From NCBI GenBank assembly GCA_023426245.1, contig JAFABB010000018.1, positions 72,883-136,882 on the forward strand: a stretch of DNA of 64,000 nt, read 5' to 3'. Position numbers and translations under genes: made by a program. Shown here piece by piece: positions 50,821 through 58,657 of the stretch. The first letter of the stretch is position 1, and the number at the start of each line of letters is the position of its first letter. A model generated the notes under the pieces. That model was not told where the DNA came from. It worked only from the letters and a program-made list of their open reading frames with translations, and made no database searches. Origin of the DNA: Bacillota bacterium. GTDB lineage: Bacteria; Bacillota; UBA4882; UBA8346.

Positions 50821-53463
50821 ATGTTAAAATTCTTGAATGAGTTATGGGATACAAATTTACGGGAAGTAAAGAACCTTCGGAAACAGATTGTAGCTATCAA
50901 TGAGCTGGAACCTGAATTTGTTAAACTTTCCGATGAACAGCTACGGGCAAAAACAGCTGAATTCAAAGAACGATTGGCTGCTGGAGAAACCCTCGATGAT
51001 TTGTTGCCGGAAGCCTTCGCCACCGTCAGGGAAGCCGCCAAAAGGACCTTAAAACAGCGCCATTTTGACGTCCAGTTAATGGGGGGTATCGTCCTTCATG
51101 AAGGTAAAATTGCTGAAATGAAAACCGGTGAAGGAAAAACCTTGGTCGCTACATTGCCGGTCTATTTGAATGCTTTAACCGGCAAAGGGGTTCATGTGGT
51201 TACGGTCAATGATTATCTGGCCAGACGGGATAGTGATTGGATGGGCCGGATTTACCGTTTCTTGGGGCTTTCAGTCGGTGTAATTCTTCATTCGCTAAAC
51301 GCCGAGGAAAGGCGGGCCGCCTATCATGCAGATATTACTTACGGTACCAACAATGAGTTCGGGTTTGATTATTTAAGGGACAATATGGCTTTTTCCGTTG
51401 AGGAAATGGTTCAACGTGAGCTACATTACGCAATCGTCGACGAAGTCGATAGTATTTTAGTCGATGAAGCCCGGACCCCTTTGATCATTTCCGGTCAGGC
51501 GGAGGAATCCACCGATCTTTACTATAAATTTGCAAGAATCGTACCAAAACTACGGATTGAAGAGGATTATACCGTCGATGAAAAAGCCCACACCGTTGCC
51601 GTTACCGAGGAAGGCGTGGCGAAGGTTGAACAAATGGTTGGCGTGGAGAATCTCTATGATGATCAAAATACCGACATGGTCCACCATTTGAATCAGGCTC
51701 TTAAAGCCAAAGAATTGATGAAGCGGGATCGCGACTATGTGGTCAAAGACGGTGAAGTTATTATTGTTGATGAATTCACCGGGCGTTTGATGTTCGGACG
51801 CCGCTACAGCGAAGGCCTTCATCAAGCGATTGAAGCGAAGGAAGGGGTCAAAATTGAGAATGAAAGTCAAACGCTGGCAACCATTACCTTCCAAAATTAT
51901 TTCCGGATGTATGACAAATTAGCCGGTATGACAGGTACTGCGGAAACTGAAGAAGCGGAATTCAGGAAAATTTATAATTTACCGGTAACCGTCATGCCGA
52001 CCAATCTAGATATGGTCAGGGCGGACCATCCCGATGTGATCTACAAAACCGAATCCGGTAAATTTAAGGCAGTTGTCGATGAAATCGTGACCATTCACGA
52101 AACTGGCCGTCCGGTCCTGGTAGGTACCATCTCCATCGAAAAGTCGGAAGTCTTAAGTGGGATGTTGAAACGTCGCGGTATTCCTCACCAGGTATTGAAT
52201 GCCAAATACCATGAAAAGGAAGCCGAAATCATTGCGCAAGCCGGCCGTTCGGGTTCGGTGACCATTGCCACCAACATGGCTGGCCGTGGTACCGATATTG
52301 TGCTCGGTGGTAACGCCGAGTTTTTAGCCAGAGATATCCTGCGTTCCCGGGGTATTGAACCGGAACAGGCCACGGATGAAGAGTATCAAATGACTTTGGA
52401 GGAAGCCAAAAAAATTACCGAGGGGGATCACCAGAAGGTCATTGGCGCAGGTGGTTTGCATATCATTGGTACTGAGCGGCATGAGAGCCGCCGTATTGAC
52501 AATCAGTTGCGGGGACGCGCCGGCCGCCAGGGAGATCCGGGTTCCAGCCGCTTCTTTGTGGCGATGGAAGATGATTTGATGAGGCTTTTCGGGGGCGAAA
52601 TGATTTCGGGCCTGATGGAACGGCTTGGCTGGACCGAAGACATGCCCATCGAGCATAAAGCTATTGCCAGCAGGATTGAAACCGCTCAACGCAAGGTTGA
52701 GAGCAGAAACTTTGAAATCCGGAAACATGTGCTTGATTATGATGATGTCCTCAATAAACAAAGGGAAATTATTTATGAACTACGCCGCAAACTTTTGTTT
52801 GGGGAAGATATTCATGAAAAAGTGCTTGAGATGTTCGACGATGTCATCCGGCAGTTGATGGAAGTCTATACCAATGAAAAGGTTATTCCGGAAGAGTGGG
52901 ACTTGGAAGGCCTTTTACAGGCGCTCTTTACCAACCTTCTGCCGCAGCAGTCAATTTCTTTGGGAGAAATTGGTAAAGCCAATTACGAAGAACTCCATGA
53001 CATGATTCATAGCCGGACCCTGGAATTTTATGAGGATAAAGAAGAGGCAATCGGTACCGAATACCTCAGGGAAATCGAAAGGCGGGTCATGCTTCAAACG
53101 ATAGATACCAACTGGATGAGTCATTTGGAGGCTATGGATGATTTGAAGGAAGGAATAGGTCTGCGGGCATACGCTCAGAACGACCCACTCGTTGCTTATA
53201 AGATTGAAGCTTATCAAATGTTTAAGGAGATGCGGGATAACATCAATGAGGAAGTTATCCGGATTCTCAGTAAATTTCAGTTGGTCTCCGAGGAGAAAGT
53301 CGTTAAAAAACCGAAAATACGCAATATTGCTACCAATTTGAATGAAGATGGCACATCGGCGGTTCAACAACGTACGGTAGGGAAAAAGGTGGGCCGAAAC
53401 GATCCCTGCCCTTGCGGAAGCGGTAAAAAATACAAAAAGTGCTGTGGTCAAGCAGCGGGATGA
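50821..53463 (+). CDS. secA: Protein translocase ATPase SecA
   Basis: An 880-residue motor that pushes preproteins through SecYEG. The first ATPase domain has MKTGEGKTLVATLP (Walker A) and DEVDSILVDEARTPLIISG (DEAD-type motif). The pre-protein cross-linking domain, the second ATPase domain (VTIATNMAGRGTDIVLGG, RGRAGRQGDPGSS) and the helical scaffold follow in order. The C-terminus ends with the zinc-binding CPCGSGKKYKKCC. Start ATG 50821 (MLKFLNELWDTNLREVKNL) follows GGGGTGTGGG; the GTG at 50815 is an alternative. secA then prfB is a common Bacillota order. Confidence 0.98.
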   Translation: MLKFLNELWDTNLREVKNLRKQIVAINELEPEFVKLSDEQLRAKTAEFKERLAAGETLDDLLPEAFATVREAAKRTLKQRHFDVQLMGGIVLHEGKIAEMKTGEGKTLVATLPVYLNALTGKGVHVVTVNDYLARRDSDWMGRIYRFLGLSVGVILHSLNAEERRAAYHADITYGTNNEFGFDYLRDNMAFSVEEMVQRELHYAIVDEVDSILVDEARTPLIISGQAEESTDLYYKFARIVPKLRIEEDYTVDEKAHTVAVTEEGVAKVEQMVGVENLYDDQNTDMVHHLNQALKAKELMKRDRDYVVKDGEVIIVDEFTGRLMFGRRYSEGLHQAIEAKEGVKIENESQTLATITFQNYFRMYDKLAGMTGTAETEEAEFRKIYNLPVTVMPTNLDMVRADHPDVIYKTESGKFKAVVDEIVTIHETGRPVLVGTISIEKSEVLSGMLKRRGIPHQVLNAKYHEKEAEIIAQAGRSGSVTIATNMAGRGTDIVLGGNAEFLARDILRSRGIEPEQATDEEYQMTLEEAKKITEGDHQKVIGAGGLHIIGTERHESRRIDNQLRGRAGRQGDPGSSRFFVAMEDDLMRLFGGEMISGLMERLGWTEDMPIEHKAIASRIETAQRKVESRNFEIRKHVLDYDDVLNKQREIIYELRRKLLFGEDIHEKVLEMFDDVIRQLMEVYTNEKVIPEEWDLEGLLQALFTNLLPQQSISLGEIGKANYEELHDMIHSRTLEFYEDKEEAIGTEYLREIERRVMLQTIDTNWMSHLEAMDDLKEGIGLRAYAQNDPLVAYKIEAYQMFKEMRDNINEEVIRILSKFQLVSEEKVVKKPKIRNIATNLNEDGTSAVQQRTVGKKVGRNDPCPCGSGKKYKKCCGQAAG

Positions 53464-53484
53464 TTGATGAATGGTTGGAGAATA

Positions 53485-53544
53485 CAGAATTCAGGAGTCA
53501 GAAGCCAGGGTTTGGACGGATTCTATTCCGGCTTCTGAATTCTG
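53485..53544. repeat. Inverted intergenic repeat between secA and prfB
   Basis: The CAGAATTCAG...AGAAGCC arm (53485-53506, with a GAGTC insert) faces GGCTTCTGAATTCTG (53530-53544). The GAATTC-AG-AGTCAGAA style of repeat is found dispersed in many bacterial intergenic regions. No T-run follows, so it is not a typical terminator. Confidence 0.5.
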
Positions 53545-53575
53545 GATTCTATAATACTTTGATGAGGTGATGATT

Positions 53576-54683
53576 GTGATTGAAGCCAGTGACTTAAGAA
53601 ATCGTTTGAGTGGATTAAAAAAGCGTTTGTCGGAATTAAGGGAGTATCTTTGATTTAGCTAAAAAAAGTGAACGAATTGATGAATTGAGTGTTGAGGCTG
53701 GAGATCCTAATTTATGGAATGATCCGGCTAATGCTCAAAAGATTTTGCAAGAGATGACCACCTTAAAAAATCAAGTTGAGCAAATCCAGCGCTTGGAGGA
53801 ACAGGAGGCGGATTTGTCCGGTTTGCTTGATATGGCGGTTTCCGAAAATGAAGAGGAACTTTTCACCGATATTGAAAGTGGAATCGGTCGGCTTGAAAAG
53901 ACTGTGGACGGTTTGGAACTATCCAATATGCTCGGTAAGGAGTTCGACCGTTTTAATACCTATTTGACCATCCATCCGGGCGCAGGCGGCACAGAATCCC
54001 AGGATTGGGCGGAGATGCTGCTTCGAATGTATGTAAGATGGTCGGAACGCCATGGCTTTAAAGTCGAATTTTTGGACTTTCAACCCGGAGATGAGGCGGG
54101 TGTAAAGAGTGTTACGCTTTATATCGGCGGTGAAAATGCTTTTGGATATTTGAGGAGTGAAAAAGGTGTCCATCGTCTGGTACGGATTTCACCATTCGAT
54201 GCCTCGGGACGAAGGCATACCTCTTTTGCCTCAGTCGATATCGTACCGGAAATTGATGATACCATTGATGTTGAAATTCGGCCGGAAGATTTGAAAGTGG
54301 ATACCTACCGTTCCAGTGGGGCCGGTGGACAACATGTCAATAAAACGGAATCGGCAATCCGGATTACCCACATACCGACTGGCATTGTGGTTGCTTGCCA
54401 AAACGAACGTTCCCAATTTCAAAACCGCGACCGTGCCATGCAAATGTTACGGGCCAAAATTTATGAACTGCGGCGTGAAGAACAGGAAGCCAAAATGGCT
54501 AAGATCAAAGGAGAATATTCCGAAATCGCCTGGGGAAATCAAATACGTTCCTATGTATTTTGTCCTTATACCATGGTGAAGGATCACCGGACAGAGGCCG
54601 AAACCGGGAATATCCAAGGGGTTATGGATGGTGAACTTGATCCCTTTATCGAAGCCTATTTACGATCCGATCTGAATAAGTAA
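53576..54683 (+). CDS. prfB: Peptide chain release factor 2 (programmed +1 frameshift)
   Basis: RF2 ends translation at UGA and UAA. The first 25 codons (MIEASDLRNRLSGLKKRLSE...) end in an in-frame UGA at 53651-53653. A +1 shift at CTT leads into the long frame (DLAKKSERIDELSV...), giving about 368 residues. The GGQ catalytic motif is in RSSGAGGQHVNKTESAIRITH and the anticodon-like tripeptide SPF in RISPFDASGRR. GTG at 53576 is preferred because GAGGTG lies 6 bases before it; ATG at 53570 is too near that site. It lies about 110 bases after secA. Confidence 0.96.
53639..53653 (+). promoter_or_regulatory. prfB autoregulatory frameshift site
   Basis: AGGGAG, then TAT, then the slippery CTT-TGA: an internal Shine-Dalgarno-like sequence three bases before CUU followed by the UGA stop. 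It is the classic RF2 feedback site; here AGGGAG replaces the usual AGGGGG. Confidence 0.95.
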
Positions 54684-54777
54684 AGGGAGTTAACCCTCGA
54701 TCCGGCGAGTAAGTGTCAATTTCTTGGCGGTGGCGCATCACTTAGCCGGATTCATGTTAAATATTGATATGGATACC

Positions 54778-54815
54778 AAACTCTGGTTACACTAAGTAAC
54801 CGGAGTTTATTTTTT
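54778..54815 (+). terminator. Terminator after prfB
   Basis: AAACTCTGGTTAC pairs with GTAACCGGAGTTT around ACTAA, followed by ATTTTTT. Confidence 0.88.
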
Positions 54816-54833
54816 GGTATCGGGGGTTTATCC

Positions 54834-56468
54834 TTGATAAACAGAGATATACATTACCGCAGGGTATTAATTCTTTTCGGCTTCCTATTTTTGATTTTCA
54901 GCGCACTTTTGATCCGCCTGATTATCATTCAGCTCTTCCGCTATCCGGAATACTCCAGGATGGCAGCGGTGCAGCGTCAAATTCCATTAATTAAAAATGT
55001 ACTGAAAGGCACATTTTTTGACCGTCATGGCAAACCATTACGGGGTACCGCCAAAACTTGGTACCTATTGATCGAAAAAACGACTCCCATCCGGAGGAAA
55101 CTGATTGCTGAAAAAATAGGACCTTTGATGGCTGGTAATTTTGAAGAAAGGTACCATCGAAATCAAGAGCAATCTTTTTGGATATTTCCTGAACCCTTAA
55201 GCAAGTTACAAATAACCGCAATTGGCTCTTTCGGTTTACCGGAATGCAAAATCGTTGCCGGCCAGGCGCGGAAAGATCGTTATCCGGGGATTGCCTGGCA
55301 CATTTTGGGCACCAATGATAACGGTCGCGGATTATCCGGACTGGAAAGTCTCTATCAAAATTTTTTATACGGATCGGGGAATTATGGTTCTATTTTTACT
55401 TTAAATGATGGAGAAAAAGGATATTTTCCAGGACTGGGTTTGCGTTTTCGAAGTAACCCCAATCCATCCGGGGTGGTATTAACCATTGATTCCAGGATTC
55501 AACGGATCGCCGAAGAAGTCCTGGATAAGCATGGAATAACCGGCGCAGTTGTAATCCTGAATGCGCAAAGTGGAGAGATATTGGCTATGTGCAGCCGGCC
55601 GTTCCTTCGTTCCTTTGGGGAAAATTCTATGGAAAATCTCCCCTATCTCAACCGGGCGATATCCGCTTATCATCCGGGGTCTATTTTTAAACTGGTAACC
55701 TTAAGTGCCGGGTTAGACAAAGGTCTTTTGGACCCGGATGAATATTTTGAAGATCCGGGATTCTATCAAATCGGCGATAAACGCTGGCGATGTATAACTT
55801 CAAATGGGGGGCATGGTGTGATTAGCCTCACAGAAGCGCTGGCATATTCTTGCAACCCCATCTTCATTCAAATTGCCCTGCGATTAAAACCAAAACTAAT
55901 TTTGGATTATGCAGAGCGGTTTGGCCTCGATCAGCCTTTAAATATTGGCTTGCGAGAAGAATCATGGGGTAAGTTGCCTTCAGGCATTGGTTTTTCAGAT
56001 GGAGACATTGCCAACCTGGTCCTTGGTCAGGGTGACGTTTACACGACACCTTTGCAAATCGCTTCTTTGGTTCAAACCATTGCCAATGACGGAATTCGAT
56101 GTATGCCCCGACTGGTGCTGGGAATGATTCAAAACGGAAATGATATCAGCCGATTAAACCCGCTTTCAAAGAAACGGGTAATTAAAACGGAAACTGCCTG
56201 TAAAGTCAAGGAGATGATGACTGCGGTAGTAACCTTCGGAACCGGCAAATCAGCTCAGCTTCCCCTGGGAGTAGCCGGAAAAACAGGTACAGCACAGGTA
56301 AATAACGATTTAGATGGGCCATCCCATGCTTGGTTTGCCGGATTTACCCCTGTGGACCATCCCCAATATGTAGCCGTTATTTTTTGTGAACAGGGGTCTT
56401 CCGGCGCCGAGTCGGCCGCACCTTTGTTTAAAGAAGTTATGGAGAAAGTTACCAAGATAGCAGACTAG
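54834..56468 (+). CDS. Class B penicillin-binding protein (transpeptidase)
   Basis: A 544-residue cell-wall transpeptidase. A single membrane anchor spans residues 10-32 (LILFGFLFLIFSALLIRLIIIQL) and a pedestal domain reaches about residue 210. The penicillin-binding domain carries the three motifs in order: SIFK (HPGSIFKLVTL, about residue 283), SCN (about residue 341) and KTG (AGKTGTAQ, about residue 482). There is no PASTA domain. It resembles the FtsI/SpoVD/PbpA group but is short. Its position before sigK hints at a sporulation role (inference). The start is TTG, with a GGGGG-rich site upstream. Confidence 0.9.
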   Translation: MINRDIHYRRVLILFGFLFLIFSALLIRLIIIQLFRYPEYSRMAAVQRQIPLIKNVLKGTFFDRHGKPLRGTAKTWYLLIEKTTPIRRKLIAEKIGPLMAGNFEERYHRNQEQSFWIFPEPLSKLQITAIGSFGLPECKIVAGQARKDRYPGIAWHILGTNDNGRGLSGLESLYQNFLYGSGNYGSIFTLNDGEKGYFPGLGLRFRSNPNPSGVVLTIDSRIQRIAEEVLDKHGITGAVVILNAQSGEILAMCSRPFLRSFGENSMENLPYLNRAISAYHPGSIFKLVTLSAGLDKGLLDPDEYFEDPGFYQIGDKRWRCITSNGGHGVISLTEALAYSCNPIFIQIALRLKPKLILDYAERFGLDQPLNIGLREESWGKLPSGIGFSDGDIANLVLGQGDVYTTPLQIASLVQTIANDGIRCMPRLVLGMIQNGNDISRLNPLSKKRVIKTETACKVKEMMTAVVTFGTGKSAQLPLGVAGKTGTAQVNNDLDGPSHAWFAGFTPVDHPQYVAVIFCEQGSSGAESAAPLFKEVMEKVTKIAD

Positions 56469-56556
56469 CACTTTCAATGCCGCTGGCACATAGGCTATGT
56501 TACACCCAAAGTTCGGGCACATCCAATAAAAACCTATGGAGGTGGCGTGAAAATAG

Positions 56557-57273
56557 ATGGTTATTCCCATCTTAGGGCCGTTGGTAGAATTTGTATTTAC
56601 CGGCTTTTTTTATCTTTTCGGTTATATTTCAAACAATAATGTGTTTCCCCTTCCATTGACAGAGGAAGAAGAAAGTGCCTTACTGGCCAGGTTAGAACAG
56701 GGGGATGAGGAAGCCCGCAACATTTTAATTGAGCGTAACCTAAGACTAGTAGCCCATATTGTCAAGAAATTCGACAGTACCGGAGAGGATGTAGATGACT
56801 TAATTTCCATCGGTACCATAGGTTTAATTAAAGGAATCGGAACCTTTAAGCGGAATCGTAATACCAGGCTTGCCACTTATGCTGCCCGCTGCATTGAAAA
56901 TGAGATATTAATGCATTTACGGACTATCAAGAAGAATAAAAACGATCTGCTGCTTTATGATTCCATAGGTTCGGATAAAGAAGGCAATGAAATCACTTTG
57001 CTCGATATTCTGGATACCGGGGCCGAAATAGTTTCCGAACAAGTGGAAATGAAACTGGAGGAGGAGAAGCTAAAAGAGAGAATCGCACTCCTTACGAAAA
57101 GAGAACGTAAAGTAATCGAATTACGGTACGGATTGGTTGACGGAATCAATAAAACACAGCGGGAAATTTCAAAACTATTGGGAATATCGCGTTCTTATGT
57201 TTCGCGGATCGAAAAAAAGGCTTTGCGAAAACTGTTTTCGGATCTCAATATCTGTGACGGCAACGAGAATTAG
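56557..57273 (+). CDS. sigK: RNA polymerase sporulation sigma factor, sigma-K type
   Basis: A 238-residue sigma-70 family protein. An N-terminal hydrophobic pro-segment (FVFTGFFYLFGYISNNNVFPLPL) is that of pro-sigma-K, removed by membrane proteolysis in the mother cell. Region 2 (NLRLVAHIVKKFDSTGEDVDDLISIGTIGLIKGI, ATYAARCIENEILMHLR) and region 4 (TKRERKVIELRYGL, TQREISKLLGISRSYVSRIEKKALRKL) are nearly canonical. It drives late mother-cell (coat) genes. The gene is intact, without the skin-type interruption of some Bacillus and Clostridioides. ATG 56557 is chosen, although GGAGGTGG lies rather far (about 13 bases) upstream. Confidence 0.93.
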   Translation: MVIPILGPLVEFVFTGFFYLFGYISNNNVFPLPLTEEEESALLARLEQGDEEARNILIERNLRLVAHIVKKFDSTGEDVDDLISIGTIGLIKGIGTFKRNRNTRLATYAARCIENEILMHLRTIKKNKNDLLLYDSIGSDKEGNEITLLDILDTGAEIVSEQVEMKLEEEKLKERIALLTKRERKVIELRYGLVDGINKTQREISKLLGISRSYVSRIEKKALRKLFSDLNICDGNEN

Positions 57274-57323
57274 AAAAAAATGGAAAATAAATCTCGTATA
57301 TATTTACTCCGGGTTGGCTACTC

Positions 57324-57329
57324 TATAAT
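57324..57329 (+). promoter_or_regulatory. -10 box (TATAAT) of the large structured RNA
   Basis: A perfect TATAAT whose expected start point (57331-57336) coincides with the first paired base of the RNA at 57332. The -35 region is weak (TTTACT at 57303 with 15 bases, or TATTTA with 17). Confidence 0.55.
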
Positions 57330-57331
57330 CA

Positions 57332-57836
57332 GAGATTTGTAGTAGCCAAGGCGCAGATTGATAACGGCTCCGTCATTTACGGCCTAAGGCCGCACGACCT
57401 GATGCGCTGTAATGTGCATCCTAGGGTCGTTATCAGTCGAGCAACTGATTGGTATGGGTTCAAACTGCAAGACCACGTGTTCCACATTTCGCAATTTAAA
57501 TGTGCTCGTGTGATGGATCCATACCGGTCTGCGTCAGATTGTACGGGTTGGGCCAACTTATTACGGTAGTCCAAAAAACTGTTCTACAGTTTTCGATTGC
57601 CGTAGTAGGGAAACCTAGGCCGTATAGTCGGGCCCAGATTGTCCTTGGAGCGAAAGGGTTTGTTTGCAGCCGTAAGCACGCTGGCGTGATTTGGTTGCAG
57701 GCAGATCACTAAGTTTCAATGGCAGTCGGTCAAAGGTTATCGTAGTATGTGTAATGGGTGTTTGTAGCCGAACCATCGGTTGCAGGTATCCACGTAACGT
57801 GGTGCGGTAGCCGGAGATAAAGTTACTACAAGTCTC
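57332..57836 (+). ncRNA. Candidate large structured non-coding RNA, about 505 nt, family not recognised
   Basis: The two ends, GAGATTTGTAGTAG (57332-57345) and TTACTACAAGTCTC (57823-57836), pair over 14 bp with two G-U pairs. Inside are successive helices. GATTGATAACG/CGTTATCAGTC joins 57356 and 57428. CGGCC-TAA-GGCCG is at 57380, and GATGCGC/GTGCATC pairs 57401 with 57414. GGTATGG/CCATACC (57451, 57519) encloses CACATTT/AAATGTG. AAAACTGT/ACAGTTTT lies at 57575, and TGCAGCC/GGTTGCA at 57665 and 57693. CCGA-ACCA-TCGG (57768) and CCACG-TAA-CGTGG (57790) complete the set. No convincing ORF exists. It has none of the conserved cores of RNase P RNA, tmRNA, SRP RNA or self-splicing introns that I know. 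It might belong to OLE, ROOL, GOLLD or a new class. Confidence 0.72.
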
Positions 57837-58177
57837 TTTTACTTAGTAATAGTGATATAAAACGATATAATCGTCATTAACGATAAAATATAGTGATTAA
57901 TCTGGATATTTAACCCTTGTTTTAAAAATCAATATCCTGTATTATATAAACATAGTCCCTAAGTGTACGGGTTATTTTTTAGGGACTTCTAGAGTGTTCT
58001 CTTGACGCAGACGTCGGCGGACAGGCGGATGCTCACTCCACCAAGGGCCAAGCCGGCACCCAAAGTGGCTGAATGTCTAGGTTTTGGTTTTAAATGCTTT
58101 TTAGTTTTTAGCTTTTTGGTTTTTTTGGTTTTTCGGTTTTAAAGTTTTACCCTTATAATATTATGATTTTTACATAG
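57837..58177. other. Non-coding stretch downstream of the large RNA
   Basis: It contains an AT-rich hairpin (GGATATT/AATATCC, from about 57904), and an inverted repeat AGTCCCTAA/TTAGGGACT (about 57954-57991). A GC-rich patch at about 58005-58075 differs from its surroundings, and a low-complexity TTTTTGG-type run covers about 58080-58145. No gene. Confidence 0.45.
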
Positions 58178-58204
58178 ACCACCATTCGGTGGTTATTTTT
58201 TTTT
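58178..58204 (+). terminator. Rho-independent terminator
   Basis: ACCACC-ATTC-GGTGGT followed by TATTTTTTTTT. It insulates the T-box transcript from whatever is transcribed upstream. Confidence 0.82.
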
Positions 58205-58224
58205 ATTTAAAAAGTCAAAGTACC

Positions 58225-58253
58225 TTGACGTAGAGGCTAAAATTTGATACAAT
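58225..58253 (+). promoter_or_regulatory. Promoter of the T-box controlled gene
   Basis: TTGACG and TACAAT with exactly 17 bases between. Transcription would start near 58260, at the head of the T-box leader. Confidence 0.82.
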
Positions 58254-58259
58254 CTTCCA

Positions 58260-58590
58260 AAAATACTCCAAATGCATTGATTGGGAATACACACTGGAAT
58301 AAGGGTCATAAACCCGAAGTTGCTAGAAGAGAGCTGTTGGTTGGTGCGAAACAGTGCGGCTTAACCGTTGTGAACTCACCCAGGAGCAGTCGTCTGAAAG
58401 CCATGGTAAAAGTTGATCATGGCAAGTAAGTCCGGCCGGTTTCTTACCGTTATCATGAGAAGGCATTCGTTTGATTGAATGCCGTTAAGTGGGCGAGCGT
58501 ATTTGTAACACCTCGCCAAGTCGGAGTGGTACCACGGAAGTTAAAGCTTTCGTCTCATGCAGAAATGCACGGAGATGAAAGCTTTTTTTA
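58260..58590 (+). promoter_or_regulatory. T-box leader upstream of the isomerase/acyl-CoA ligase fusion gene
   Basis: A tRNA-sensing attenuator of about 330 nt. AGAGAG-CTGTTGGTTGGTG-CGAAACAG (about 58337-58363) is the Stem I apical signature. GAGTGGTACCACGG (58524) is the T-box sequence pairing with the uncharged tRNA end. The terminator AAAGCTTTCGTCTC/GAGATGAAAGCTTTTTTT occupies 58543-58589. The specifier region reads GTGAACTCACC (58370-58380). Depending on register this gives UCA (58376-58378, Ser) or CUC (58375-58377, Leu). Confidence 0.9.
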
Positions 58591-58657
58591 TAACTTAGAT
58601 TTAAATGAACGTACTCAAAAGGCCGTTAATGCGCGCGAGCGCGAAGGAGGAAACAAC

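Noticed and set aside
57500..57712. ORF of 70 codons inside the large RNA region
   Set aside because: The interval is better explained by conserved-looking hairpins; the ORF has no ribosome-binding site and a biased, non-protein-like composition.
57332..57836. Identification of the large RNA as RNase P RNA, tmRNA or a group I/II intron
   Set aside because: The conserved GAGGAAAGUCC and ACAGAA cores, the tRNA-like CCA end, and intron core or domain V sequences are all absent.
58244..58429. ORF of 61 codons starting at the -10 box of the T-box leader
   Set aside because: It lies wholly within the T-box Stem I region, which has clear RNA motifs.
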